A DNA stretch of 64,000 bases from Guyparkeria sp. SCN-R1 (GCF_003932495.1 NZ_QZMT01000010.1:62001-126000), one strand, 5' to 3'. Counted from the stretch's first letter, positions 18,019 through 28,558 are shown. Translations and numbers: made by a program. The notes: a model not told the origin generated them from the sequence alone.

Positions 18019-18919
18019 TGTCGCCGAGGCGCTCGCCGGCCTGTTCGCGGGCCAGGCGCAGGAAGGCATCCATGTAGGCGAGTCGATTCTCGTCACGGCG
18101 CACCGCCAGGTGCATGGTCGCCGACAGGCCGTCGCCCAGCGGCCGGGCCGTGACGATGCCCCGGGTGAGCTCGTCGCTGATGGCCCATTTCGGCAGGGCC
18201 GCCACGCCGTGACCGCTGGCAACCCACTGGGCGATCATCGCGGTGAGCTCCGATCGGCGCGATCCGGCCGGTTCGACGCCCGCCGGATCGAGAAAGCGTC
18301 GGTAGATGTCGAGTCGATCGCGCTCGACCGGGTAGCCGATCACGGTCTGGTCGGCCAGCATCTCGGGCGTGATGCGCGCCTCGGCGGCCAGCGGGTGGCC
18401 GGGGGCGAGCACCAGCACCACCGGGTAGTGGAACAGCGGCTCGAAATGCAGCTCCGGGTCATCGACCGGATCGGAGCTGATCACCCCGTCGAGCTGACCG
18501 CGGCGCAGCGCCTCGATGGCATCGAAACTGAACGACATCGACAGGTCGGTCTCGATCGAGGGCCACTGCGCCCGGTAGTGCTCGAGCGTGGGGATCAGCC
18601 AGGTGAAGCAGGAGTGGCATTCCAGCGCGAGGAACAGTCGGCCGGTCGCCCCGCCGGCAATCTGGCGCAGGTCGCGATCGAGTCGATCCACCTCCGGCAG
18701 CACCGTGTCGGCTGCTGCCAGCAGACGCCGCCCGGCCTCGGTCAGCCGCATGGGGCGCGAGCTGCGCGAGAACAGGGGCGTCTCGTAATACGACTCCAGC
18801 GCACGGATCTGATGCGACAGGGCCGACTGCGTCAGGTGCAGGCGTTCGGCCGCCGCGGCCAGCGACCCGGTCTGCTCGATCGCTCGGATGGTCTTGAGGT
18901 GGCGCAGTTCCAGGAACAT
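17993..18919 (-). CDS. metR: LysR-family transcriptional regulator MetR
   Basis: MetR activates methionine genes such as metE using homocysteine as co-effector. The 308-residue protein has the LysR helix-turn-helix (ELRHLKTIRAIEQTGSLAAA through SQSALSHQIRALE) and the MetR-typical region LALECHSCFTWLIPTLEHY, plus HPLAAEARITPEMLADQTVI in the effector domain. The frame can begin with GTG at 18934, but ATG at 18919 has a GAAGG ribosome site and matches the family N-terminus. It lies downstream of gor beyond a strong terminator, so it probably has its own promoter or is expressed by readthrough. No metE or metH is in the window. Confidence 0.88.
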   Translation of the reverse strand: MFLELRHLKTIRAIEQTGSLAAAAERLHLTQSALSHQIRALESYYETPLFSRSSRPMRLTEAGRRLLAAADTVLPEVDRLDRDLRQIAGGATGRLFLALECHSCFTWLIPTLEHYRAQWPSIETDLSMSFSFDAIEALRRGQLDGVISSDPVDDPELHFEPLFHYPVVLVLAPGHPLAAEARITPEMLADQTVIGYPVERDRLDIYRRFLDPAGVEPAGSRRSELTAMIAQWVASGHGVAALPKWAISDELTRGIVTARPLGDGLSATMHLAVRRDENRLAYMDAFLRLAREQAGERLGDITLARPGR

Positions 18920-18936
18920 GGGCGTTGCCTTCACTC

Positions 18937-18975
18937 AAAAAAATTGGCCGACCGGGTTGTCCCGCGCCGGCCAAT
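18937..18975 (-). terminator. Intrinsic terminator after gor
   Basis: Read on the minus strand, ATTGGCCG (18975-18968) and CGGCCAAT (18950-18943) form the base of a GC-rich stem, with further pairing of CGGG and CCCG around a short loop, followed directly by a run of seven T (18943-18937). This is a textbook rho-independent terminator between gor and metR. Confidence 0.85.
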
Positions 18976-19004
18976 GGGGTTGCGTGGCGAGAGCCTGTCG
19001 CGGG

Positions 19005-20369
19005 TCAGTCCCGCGGGGTCTTCAGGGTCACCAGCTCCTCGGCTGAAGTCGGGTGCAGGGCGACGGTATCGTCGAACTGGCCCTTGGTCAGGCCGGCCTT
19101 CACCGCCACGGCAAAGCCCTGCAGCATCTCGTCGGCGCCGTCGCCGACCAGGTGCAGGCCGGCGACGCGCTCCTCCTTGCCGACGCAGACGAGCTTCATC
19201 GCCGTCTTGAAGCCGTGGGCCGAGAGCGCGTAGCGCATCGGCGTGAACGTGGTCTCGTAGATCGTCACCTGCTTCTTGCCGAAGCGCTCGACGGCCTGTG
19301 GCTCGGTCAGGCCGACCGTGCCCAGCGCCGGGTGGGCGAAGACCACCGTCGGGATGGTCTCGTACTCGAGGTGCGCGTCGTTCTGGCCGTCGAACAGGCG
19401 GTCGGACAGGCGCCGCCCGGCGGCGATGGCCACCGGGGTGAGCGGGTACTTGCCGATGATGTCGCCGATGGCGTAGATGCCTTCCACATTGGTGTTCTGG
19501 TAGGCATCGACCGGGATCATGCCGTTCTTCTCCACCGCGACGCCGGCCTTGTCCAGGCCGATATCGTCGGTGTTCGGCTTGCGGCCGACCGCCCAGATCA
19601 CCTGGTCGAACGGGCCGAGTGTCTCGCCGTCCGCGCCGTGGATGATCGTGCCCTCGTCGGTCTTCTCCAGCTTCGAGACCTTGTACGGCAGGTGGGTCTC
19701 GATGCCCATCTGATGCAGGTTCTCGGTGGCCGTCTCGCGGATCAGCGGATCGAACGGCGCGAGCACGGTGTCGAGCATGTCGAGCAGCGTTACCTCGCTG
19801 CCCAGCGAGCGCAACACGCCGGCCAGCTCCACGCCGATGTAGCCGCCACCGATGACGGCGGCCTTCTTCGGCAACTCGTCGAGCTCGAAGAAGCCGTCGG
19901 AGGTGATGCCGTGCTCGGCACCCGGTACCGGCGGGACCAGCGGGCGACCGCCGGTGGAGATCACGATGTGGTCGGCGGTGTAGGTGGTGCCGTCGACATC
20001 GACCTTGTCGCCGCCGGCCAGGCGGCCGTAGCCGTCGATGACCTCGAGCTTGAGGTCCTTGGCGTAGCCGTCCCAGAAGCGATTGATACCGGCGATGAAC
20101 TCGCGGCGCTTCTTGGTCAGCGTGCCGAAGTCCACCGCGCCCGGCGCCTCGGGAAAGCCCCAGTCGACGGCGTCTGCCCGGTCGTGGGCGAGGTTGGCGG
20201 CGTACCACATGACCTTCTTCGGCACGCAGCCGACGTTGACGCAGGTGCCGCCGAGCGCGGTCGGCTCGACCACGGCGACCCGCTTGCCGTACTGGGACGC
20301 GCGCTCGGCGACCGCAAGACCGCCGGAGCCGCCGCCGAGGACGATCATGTCGAAATGCTTGCCACTCAT
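19005..20369 (-). CDS. gor: Glutathione-disulfide reductase
   Basis: Gor reduces oxidised glutathione with NADPH. The 454-residue flavoprotein has the N-terminal FAD motif [14 protein letters not shown], the redox disulfide in CVNVGC (Cys43 and Cys48), the second nucleotide motif [13 protein letters not shown] for NADPH and the C-terminal catalytic HPTSAEE. Length and domain order are normal. It sits downstream of the peroxiredoxin-glutaredoxin fusion in the same direction, separated by 163 bases with a large hairpin. Together they form a complete glutathione-dependent peroxide-reducing pathway: the fusion uses glutathione and Gor regenerates it. Confidence 0.95.
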   Translation of the reverse strand: MSGKHFDMIVLGGGSGGLAVAERASQYGKRVAVVEPTALGGTCVNVGCVPKKVMWYAANLAHDRADAVDWGFPEAPGAVDFGTLTKKRREFIAGINRFWDGYAKDLKLEVIDGYGRLAGGDKVDVDGTTYTADHIVISTGGRPLVPPVPGAEHGITSDGFFELDELPKKAAVIGGGYIGVELAGVLRSLGSEVTLLDMLDTVLAPFDPLIRETATENLHQMGIETHLPYKVSKLEKTDEGTIIHGADGETLGPFDQVIWAVGRKPNTDDIGLDKAGVAVEKNGMIPVDAYQNTNVEGIYAIGDIIGKYPLTPVAIAAGRRLSDRLFDGQNDAHLEYETIPTVVFAHPALGTVGLTEPQAVERFGKKQVTIYETTFTPMRYALSAHGFKTAMKLVCVGKEERVAGLHLVGDGADEMLQGFAVAVKAGLTKGQFDDTVALHPTSAEELVTLKTPRD

Positions 20370-20452
20370 GGATGTCTCCAGAAAGGGATGTCAGAAAACA
20401 GGGTCGGGCGTCATGACCAGTCTGGCAGGCCCGCACCCGGATGGAAGTAAAG

Positions 20453-20493
20453 CGGCTTTCGTCTGCCTTGCCCTGCGTGGCAGGCGAAAGCCG
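20453..20493 (-). terminator. Hairpin between the peroxiredoxin fusion gene and gor (partial terminator or processing site)
   Basis: A 15-base stem with one G-T pair (20453-20467 with 20479-20493) and an 11-base loop lies between the two genes. On the minus strand it is preceded by a second small hairpin (GCCCGGG/CCGGGC type) and followed by CTTTACTTCC. The T-run is weak, so readthrough into gor is likely. It could set the ratio of the two products. Confidence 0.5.
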
Positions 20494-20532
20494 GCCCGGA
20501 AACCCGGGCCGTGTCTCGGCAACCAGGCGCGA

Positions 20533-21273
20533 TCAGTAGCCGTTCTGCTTGAGCCAGGTTTCCACTTCTTCGCTGCCACCGATGCGCTGACCGTCGATGT
20601 AGACCTGCGGGACGGTCTCGGTCTGGGCGACGGCACGCAGGGCGCGCAGATTGACGTCGTCGCCGACGACAATCTCGTCGAACTCCAGCTCCGCGTCGTG
20701 CAGCATGCCCTTGGCGCGGGCGCAGAACGGGCAGCCCTTGCGGGTGAACAGCATGATCGAGTGCGGCTTCTTGGCGTTCGGCGCCAGCCAGTCGAGCATG
20801 GTGTCGGCGTCGGAGACTTCGTAGGGGTCACCCGGCTTCTCCGGCTCGATGAACATCTTCTCGATGGTGCCGTCCTTGACCAGCATGGAGTAGCGCCAGG
20901 AGCGCTTGCCGAAGCCGAGATCGTCCTTGTCGACCAGCAGGCCCATGCCGTCGGTGAAGTCGCCGTTGCCGTCCGGGATGAAACGGATACGGTCGGCGTC
21001 CTGGTCCAGGGCCCACTCGTTCATGACGAAGGCATCGTTGACCGAGATGCAGACGATCTCGTCGACGCCGTGCTTCTTGAATACCGGCGCCAGCTCGTTG
21101 AAGCGCGGCACGTGGCTCGAGGAGCAGGTCGGGGTGAATGCGCCCGGCAGGGAGAAGACGGCGACGGTCTTGCCCTTGAAGATCTCGTCGGTGGTCACGT
21201 TGACCCAATCATGGTTCTGACGGGTGCGGAAGGTGACGTTGGGTACCTTCTGGCCTTCACGATTCTCCAGCAT
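20533..21273 (-). CDS. Peroxiredoxin-glutaredoxin fusion protein (Prx5-Grx hybrid)
   Basis: This 246-residue protein joins an atypical Prx5-type peroxiredoxin (peroxidatic Cys50 in [18 protein letters not shown]) to a C-terminal glutaredoxin (CPFC at residues 181-184 in [15 protein letters not shown]). Such hybrids reduce peroxides with glutathione without a separate reductant protein. The frame is open to 21435, but the ATG at 21273 is preceded by AGGAGA at good spacing. It is transcribed toward gor, which would recycle its glutathione. The 308 bases upstream (21274-21581) hold its promoter region and the lysA 3' hairpins; I saw no convincing OxyR site. Confidence 0.92.
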   Translation of the reverse strand: MLENREGQKVPNVTFRTRQNHDWVNVTTDEIFKGKTVAVFSLPGAFTPTCSSSHVPRFNELAPVFKKHGVDEIVCISVNDAFVMNEWALDQDADRIRFIPDGNGDFTDGMGLLVDKDDLGFGKRSWRYSMLVKDGTIEKMFIEPEKPGDPYEVSDADTMLDWLAPNAKKPHSIMLFTRKGCPFCARAKGMLHDAELEFDEIVVGDDVNLRALRAVAQTETVPQVYIDGQRIGGSEEVETWLKQNGY

Positions 21274-21489
21274 GCAAAAGTCTCCTATTTGTCTGAGGGT
21301 AAAAACACGGGGACGAAAAAACCGGACCGGGTGGCAGCGATTCGCGCTGGCATCCCGGTGCACGGAAAAATCTGGGGTCGAAACCCGCAAATGCAATGCC
21401 CCGGGAAGGCCCCGAGGAACATGCCCCAGAGGCATGGTCCGTCGGCATTGCTTTGAATGGGTTTCAGCTTAGTCGAGGGTTTCGATCAG

Positions 21490-21538
21490 GGGAAATTGAA
21501 TTTCCCGATCTTTTCGATAGCGGAAAACTATCGAAAAG
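21490..21538. terminator. Two tandem hairpins downstream of lysA
   Basis: Two perfect inverted repeats sit between lysA and the peroxiredoxin gene: GGGAAAT/ATTTCCC (21490-21496 and 21500-21506) and CTTTTCGATAG/CTATCGAAAAG (21510-21520 and 21528-21538, 7-base loop). On the minus strand they follow the lysA stop. There is no clean T-run, so they may be a 3' stabiliser, a factor-dependent terminator, or DNA-binding sites for the peroxiredoxin promoter. Confidence 0.5.
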
Positions 21539-21581
21539 TCGTCGGTCACTGGGTGGGCCGACAAGCGAGCGCTCCGACAGG

Positions 21582-22883
21582 TCAGTCGGTGGTGGGCAGT
21601 TGCTCCAGCGCCCAGAGGGAGTCGAGCGGTTCGCGACGGCGGATCTCATGGATGGCGCGGCCGTCGACCAGCACCTCGGCCGCCCGCGGCCGGGTGTTGT
21701 AGTTCGAGGCCATGGAAAAGCCGTAGGCGCCCGCGCCCAGCACGGCCAGCACGTCGCCCTCGGCCAGTTCCAGCTCGCGCTCGTGGCCGAGGAAGTCGCC
21801 GGTCTCGCAGATCGGGCCGACGATCTCCCAGGTGCCCGGGTGGCGATCGCCGGCGCCCAGGCCGGAACCTTGGCCGGCGGGGACGATCGCCATGTCGCTG
21901 CCGTAGAGCGCCGGGCGCATCAGGTCGTTCATGGCCGCGTCGACGATGGCAAACGACTTGTGCTCACCGGGCTTCAAGTACTCGACCCGGGTGAGTAGGG
22001 CACCGGCCGGGCCGGCGATAAAGCGACCCGGCTCGATCCAGATCGGCAGGTCGCGGGCCAGCGGGTCGGCGTCGACCACCGATCGGATCGCCTCGATCCA
22101 GTCGGCGGCCGCCGGCGGGGTCTCGTCGGTGTAGCGGATGCCGAGCCCGCCGCCGAGATCGAGGTGCTGGAGGGTGATGCCTCGCTCGGTCAGACGGTGG
22201 GCGAGCTTCATCACCCGCTCGGCGGCATCGCGAAACGGGCTGACGTCGGTCAGTTGCGAGCCGATGTGGCAATCGATGCCCGTCACTTCGAGCGCCGGAT
22301 GCGCGTGCGCCCACTCGTAGAGCGGCAGCGCCTCGTCGATCGCGACGCCGAACTTGTTGTCCTTGAGCCCGGTGGAGATGTAGGGGTGCGTGCGGGCATC
22401 GACGTCCGGGTTGACGCGCAGGGAAATCGGCGCGACTTGCTGCATTTCGGCGGCAATATCGGCAATACGCTGCAATTCCGCCTCCGACTCGACGTTCAGG
22501 CAGCCGATCCCGGCCTCGAGCGCGCCGCGGATCTCGTCGGCCGACTTGCCCACGCCGGAGAAAACCGTTTTGCCCGGGTCGCCGCCGGCGGCCATCACGC
22601 GGGCCAACTCGCCGTAGGAGACGATGTCGAAGCCGGCCCCCAGTCGCGCAAGCACGTTGAGGATGCCGATGTTGCTGTTGGCCTTGACCGCGTAGCAGAT
22701 GCGGTGGGCCCGATCGCCGAAGGCGGCGGTCAGGGCGTTGAAGGCCGATTCGATCGCGGCGCGCGAGTAGACATAAGTGGGTGAGTCGAAACGCTCGACG
22801 ATCTCACCGGCTCTGACCTGCTCGATCAGGAGATCGCCGGCATCGTTGCGGGAGAAGAAGGGGGGCAGTTCGCTCTGGGGCAC
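21582..22883 (-). CDS. lysA: Diaminopimelate decarboxylase
   Basis: LysA is the PLP enzyme that converts meso-diaminopimelate to lysine. The 433-residue protein has the PLP lysine at residue 67 in CYAVKANSN, the HIGSQLTDVSPF motif, the GGGLGI phosphate-binding motif and the C-terminal GPICETGDFLGHE with a substrate and dimer-interface Cys. The length is normal. It lies 15 bases downstream of the small lipoprotein gene lptM; the lipoprotein-lysA pair is conserved in gammaproteobacteria. The usual third member, dapF, is not next to it here. Confidence 0.95.
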   Translation of the reverse strand: MPQSELPPFFSRNDAGDLLIEQVRAGEIVERFDSPTYVYSRAAIESAFNALTAAFGDRAHRICYAVKANSNIGILNVLARLGAGFDIVSYGELARVMAAGGDPGKTVFSGVGKSADEIRGALEAGIGCLNVESEAELQRIADIAAEMQQVAPISLRVNPDVDARTHPYISTGLKDNKFGVAIDEALPLYEWAHAHPALEVTGIDCHIGSQLTDVSPFRDAAERVMKLAHRLTERGITLQHLDLGGGLGIRYTDETPPAAADWIEAIRSVVDADPLARDLPIWIEPGRFIAGPAGALLTRVEYLKPGEHKSFAIVDAAMNDLMRPALYGSDMAIVPAGQGSGLGAGDRHPGTWEIVGPICETGDFLGHERELELAEGDVLAVLGAGAYGFSMASNYNTRPRAAEVLVDGRAIHEIRRREPLDSLWALEQLPTTD

Positions 22884-22898
22884 GTGAAGGCTCCGGGA

Positions 22899-23078
22899 TC
22901 AGTCCTGGTTGGTGGTGTCTGCCGCTGGCGCGGTGTCATCGTCGGTTGCGGCGGCCGGCTTGTCCTCGGGGAGGTAAAGCGGCCCCTTCTGGCCACAGCC
23001 GGCCAGCAAAAGGGTGGCCAGCAGCAGCCCGGCACCGAGGCGGCGGGACGATGATGGGGTCGGCGAAGAGCGTTGCAT
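22899..23078 (-). CDS. lptM: Small outer-membrane lipoprotein LptM (YifL/LppL family)
   Basis: This 59-residue protein has a short signal peptide ending in the lipobox LLAGC, followed by the family signature GCGQKGPLYLPED and a disordered Asp/Ala/Thr tail. LptM assists disulfide maturation of the LPS transporter LptD. The frame is open to 23153, but the ATG at 23078 has a GGAG six bases upstream and a proper signal peptide, so I take it. Its position just before lysA matches the conserved arrangement and supports the call despite the short length. Confidence 0.85.
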   Translation of the reverse strand: MQRSSPTPSSSRRLGAGLLLATLLLAGCGQKGPLYLPEDKPAAATDDDTAPAADTTNQD

Positions 23079-23162
23079 GCGGACTCCGGGGCCCGGCGGG
23101 CCGTTGGTACAGCGGTGTTCAAATGGAATCGGGAGCCCCCGATTATGCCTCAAGATGATGGT

Positions 23163-24506
23163 TCAGGCGGTCGGCTGGCTGCCCAGCGGGCCGGTCGGTG
23201 CCTGCAGGCAGGCGATGAAAAAGCCATCGCAACCGTGGCGATCGGGCCGCAAGCGGATCCACTCGTCCGCGGTGAAGGCGTCTTCGGGGAGACCGTCGAG
23301 CGACGGGCGGATCACGCTCCAGCCAGGATGTTGGGCGAGAAAGGCCTCGACGATGGCCTCGTTCTCGGTCGGCCACAGGCTGCAGGTGGCGTAGACCAGC
23401 CGCCCGCCGGGACGCGTGGCCTGGCTGCCCTGTTCGAGCAGTCGACTCTGCGTCTCGGCGAGCGCGTCCCAGTCGATGGCGGCCCAGCGCAGCTCCGGGT
23501 GGCGTCGCCAGGTGCCCGATCCGCTGCAGGGGGCGTCGATCAGCACCCGGTCGAAGCCGGCCAGATCGGCGGGCAGTGGCTGGGTGGCATCCAGCGCGCG
23601 AAGGTCGAGTTCCGTATCGCCATGACGTTGAGCGCGCGCCTGCAGCCGATCCAGGCGCTCGGGGTGAAGGTCGCAGGCGGTCAGGCGCAACTGGCCGCGG
23701 GTTTCGTCGAGCAGCCCGAGGGTCTTGCCGCCGGCCCCGGCGCAGAGGTCCAGTACCCGCTCGCCGGGTCGGGTCTGCAGGGCGCGCACCACCCACTGGC
23801 TGCCGGCATCCTGGACCTCGAATCCACCCGCCTCGAAGGCGGTCAGGCGGGTCAGGCGTGCGGGTCGCTCGAGTCGGATGCCCAGCGGCAGGCCGGGGAT
23901 CGTTCCGGCCGCGATCTCCGCCTCGGCCAGTTCGTCGAGCAGCGCGGCACGATCGCCCCGGCGGGGGTTGGCGTGCAGATCGACCGGGGCGCGGGCATCC
24001 AGTGCCCGGGCCAGCAGCTCCGGGGCGTCGGGTTGCCAGGCCTGCCATTGCTCGGCGGCGGCCGGGGCCAGGTTGAAACGAACGGTCCAGGGCAGGGAGC
24101 CGAACCGCTCGGCGCGACGCCGTGACAGGGCGGCGGTGGCCTCGGGAGTCAGTCCGGCCGCCTCGGCGAGCACCGGGTCGAGCGCATCGGCCAGAGACAG
24201 GGCGGCGGCGACCCGCGCGGCCATGCTCGGTGTGCTGTCATCGAGCAGCCAGTCGAGCACCCGGCGCTGACGCAACACGAACAGGGTCAGTTCGCGTACC
24301 CGCTCGCGATCCCGTCGGCCCATCTTGCGTCGCGCGGCCAGTTCGCGCTGCAGGCTGCGGTCGGCGGGCAGGCCCTGTTCGGTGATGCGCTCGAGCAGTT
24401 CGGCGGCCAGCTGCAACCGGGCCGGGAAGGTGCGCCCGCGGGGCAGGTCGGGGGCGGGCCAGTCGTCACCGGGTGTCGGGTGTTGGGGCGGGATCGAGTC
24501 GGTCAT
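23163..24506 (-). CDS. rsmB: 16S rRNA (cytosine-967-C5)-methyltransferase RsmB
   Basis: RsmB methylates C967 of 16S rRNA. The protein (447 residues from the ATG at 24506) has an N-terminal NusB-like RNA-binding domain and a C-terminal SAM-dependent domain with VLDLCAGAGGKTLGL, the catalytic-site motif DAPCSGSGTWRRHPE and the nucleophile region VYATCSLWPTENE, giving the two cysteines used by m5C RNA methyltransferases. An upstream GTG at 24551 is also possible. It is the first gene of a minus-strand run leading into lptM and lysA. In many relatives rsmB is beside fmt and def; that is not so here. Confidence 0.9.
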   Translation of the reverse strand: MTDSIPPQHPTPGDDWPAPDLPRGRTFPARLQLAAELLERITEQGLPADRSLQRELAARRKMGRRDRERVRELTLFVLRQRRVLDWLLDDSTPSMAARVAAALSLADALDPVLAEAAGLTPEATAALSRRRAERFGSLPWTVRFNLAPAAAEQWQAWQPDAPELLARALDARAPVDLHANPRRGDRAALLDELAEAEIAAGTIPGLPLGIRLERPARLTRLTAFEAGGFEVQDAGSQWVVRALQTRPGERVLDLCAGAGGKTLGLLDETRGQLRLTACDLHPERLDRLQARAQRHGDTELDLRALDATQPLPADLAGFDRVLIDAPCSGSGTWRRHPELRWAAIDWDALAETQSRLLEQGSQATRPGGRLVYATCSLWPTENEAIVEAFLAQHPGWSVIRPSLDGLPEDAFTADEWIRLRPDRHGCDGFFIACLQAPTGPLGSQPTA

Positions 24507-24607
24507 GGGGTGCTCGGCGGTCAGTGAGGCTGGCGTTTGGTAGTATCTCACGATCTCGCATGCCCCTGATCGGGGGGCGATTCCATTAATAGGACCATGT
24601 CATTTCA

Positions 24608-25438
24608 ATGAGTACGCAAGCAAACGGCGCGGCAAACGCGGCGGTCGATCTGCACTTCGAGGAGCGCGGCGGCGGTCTGCCGGTGATCATCATGCACGGG
24701 TTGTTCGGGTCGCTGTCCAACTGGCGCGGTATCGCCCAGTCGTTGAGCGCGAACTACCGCGTCATCAACGTCGACCTGCGCAATCATGGCCGTTCACCCC
24801 ACGCCCCGGGACTTTCCTACGAGGCGATGGCCAACGACATCCTGGCGGTGATGGATCGGCTCGGGGTCGAGCGCGCCCATCTGATCGGGCATTCACTGGG
24901 CGGCAAGCTCGGCATGGTGCTGGCCGACCGCCACCCCGAGCGGGTCGCCCGGCTGGCCGTGGTCGATATCGCGCCGAAGTGGTATCCGCCCTGGCACAAG
25001 GATGTCTTCGCCGCGCTGGATGCCGTTGAGCTCGAGACGCTTGAGTCGCGGGAGCAGGCGCGCCAGCAGATGGCCGCGCACGTGTTCGAGCCCGAGGTGC
25101 GGTCTTTCCTCGCGGCCAACCTCGAGCAGGTCGACGGGCAGTGGCGGTGGCGGTTCAACCTGCCCGAGCTCAAGGCTGCCTACGAGCAGACCTCGGACAT
25201 GCCCGCGCTGTCGGGCTTCTACCTCGGCCCGGCGTTGTTCATTCGCGGGGCCCAGTCGGCCTACATCGAAGCCGGCGACGAGGAGCGCATCGCCCGCGAC
25301 TTCCCGCAAAGCTGCATCGTCACCCTGGAGCAGGCGCGTCACTGGCCGCACATCGAGGACACGGCCGGATTCCTCGATGCGGTCACCCGCTTTTTCGCCC
25401 ACGGTTGCCACGATTTTCCGGAGCAATCGATCGGCTAA
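24608..25438 (+). CDS. Alpha/beta-hydrolase, YbfF-like esterase
   Basis: This 276-residue protein has the alpha/beta-hydrolase fold: HGLFGSLSNWRGIAQSL near the N-terminus, the nucleophile elbow IGHSLGGKLGM, and a catalytic His near EQARHWPHIED. The DLRNHGRSPH and YEAMANDILAVMD segments match the YbfF acyl-CoA thioesterase/esterase group. No signal peptide, so cytoplasmic. The physiological substrate is unknown. It is divergent from rsmB and directly precedes the GGA-rich non-coding region; its stop codon is eight bases before the palindromic GacA-like box. Confidence 0.87.
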   Translation: MSTQANGAANAAVDLHFEERGGGLPVIIMHGLFGSLSNWRGIAQSLSANYRVINVDLRNHGRSPHAPGLSYEAMANDILAVMDRLGVERAHLIGHSLGGKLGMVLADRHPERVARLAVVDIAPKWYPPWHKDVFAALDAVELETLESREQARQQMAAHVFEPEVRSFLAANLEQVDGQWRWRFNLPELKAAYEQTSDMPALSGFYLGPALFIRGAQSAYIEAGDEERIARDFPQSCIVTLEQARHWPHIEDTAGFLDAVTRFFAHGCHDFPEQSIG

Positions 25439-25446
25439 TTGCCCCG

Positions 25447-25464
25447 TGTAGGAAAATTCCTACA
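25447..25464. promoter_or_regulatory. GacA/UvrY/LetA-type response-regulator box
   Basis: TGTAGGAAAATTCCTACA is a perfect 18-base palindrome with the layout TGTAGG-N6-CCTACA. Established GacA boxes upstream of rsmX/Y/Z and csrB genes follow TGTAAG-N6-CTTACA, so this matches in length, spacer and ends. It lies 70-90 bases before the likely 5' end of the GGA-rich RNA, the expected place for activation by a GacS/GacA-type system. It is the only such site I noticed in the window. Confidence 0.8.
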
Positions 25465-25534
25465 AAAGAAATCGAAAAATCCTACGAAACTTTAGGCGAT
25501 TTCGTCTGTTCAGTCGGCTTCGAGGCGCGCATCA

Positions 25535-26166
25535 TGCACCCGTGCTTGGATGCACAGGGCAGGAAGCCCACCCGGCCAGGAGGCCGAGGGATCGTACGGC
25601 GGACAGGATGTTCGCGCAGGATGCACCGGCAGAGGATCTGCCAATTCGGGTAGTCGGGTTCGCTCGACGCGCGCACGGCGCTCTTTGTAAGGAAGCGCAC
25701 CGTAAACAACCGGACCTCAGGATAGAGTTCAGGTTTTTTGCGGGCCGCCAGGAAGGCCGCGGCGCGTTCGGCAAGGATGCCGGGCCCGGGTAACGGATCT
25801 TAGCCAAGCGCCCAGGACGGGTGCTGCCACGGACGGCAAGGGACGATTCCGCGCAGGACGCGCGCTCGATGCAGGATGGCATCGCTTAAAAAAACGGTGG
25901 TAGACGCCGGCAACAACAAGAAACCGCAGGAACGGTCAGCGGCGAGACAAGAATCAACAGGATCGGCAACGGATACTGCCCTTGTCTTAAGGAAAAGCAC
26001 TCGCCACACCGGACCCAGGGATTGGGACCCACGACTCAGCGCAGGGACAACGCGCCGGATCCATGCCGCAGGGCAGGATCGCTTCCCGGCCAGGAAGGCC
26101 CTCCTCCTTTTTCGCGACAGACGACCCAGAACCACCCTCTGAGTGACTCAGAATCGGGTGTTTTTT
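25535..26166 (+). ncRNA. CsrB/RsmZ-type regulatory RNA (CsrA/RsmA-sequestering, GGA-rich)
   Basis: About 630 bases carry no credible ORF but roughly thirty GGA triplets on the plus strand by hand count. Many sit in hairpin loops as AGGA: GGGC-AGGAA-GCCC (25557-25569), CGGCC-AGGA-GGCCG (25573-25586), GGCAGA-GGA-TCTGCC (25628-25642), CGGCA-AGGA-TGCCG (25769-25782), AGCGCCC-AGGAC-GGGTGCT (25807-25825), CGATGC-AGGATG-GCATCG (25867-25884), GGCC-AGGAA-GGCC (26088-26100). AGGATG in loops is the known CsrA target of E. coli CsrB. A GacA-like box precedes it and an intrinsic terminator ends it. The 5' end is approximate. At this length it may be two tandem RNAs. Role inferred: titrating the translational regulator CsrA. 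Confidence 0.82.
26133..26166 (+). terminator. Intrinsic terminator of the GGA-rich RNA
   Basis: CACCC (26133-26137) pairs with GGGTG (26156-26160), enclosing TCTGAG/CTCAGA around a TGA loop, followed by six T at 26161-26166. It lies about 170 bases before queA and closes the non-coding gene. Confidence 0.85.
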
Positions 26167-26336
26167 GCGTGTGTGTTTCGGCATCCCTGCCCGTCACCCT
26201 CCGTGGTGACTCGTAACCGTGCTTGGTTGGTGTCGCCTGCCCGGGGTGCTCCCTGTAACCGTTGGTGGCCGTGCGGCGGCCGTGGTCGATGTTCCCGGTG
26301 GCCTGTCCCCGCGCGGCGGGGTAGACTGCGCCCGCC

Positions 26337-28558
<2,222 letters not shown>

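Noticed and set aside
15391-18222. 943-codon open frame on the minus strand opposite the GGDEF-EAL gene
   Set aside because: The plus-strand frame has clear GGDEF and membrane motifs; the antisense frame is rich in Arg, His, Gln and Val and has no recognisable domain, as is common in GC-rich DNA.
18931-20436. 501-codon frame on the same strand as gor
   Set aside because: It is an Arg-rich out-of-frame reading of gor; the gor frame carries the redox-active and nucleotide-binding motifs.
25532-26184. Several short open frames on both strands in the 25.5-26.2 kb gap
   Set aside because: They overlap each other, are Arg/Pro-rich, lack ribosome sites and ignore the hairpin structure; the RNA interpretation explains the sequence better.
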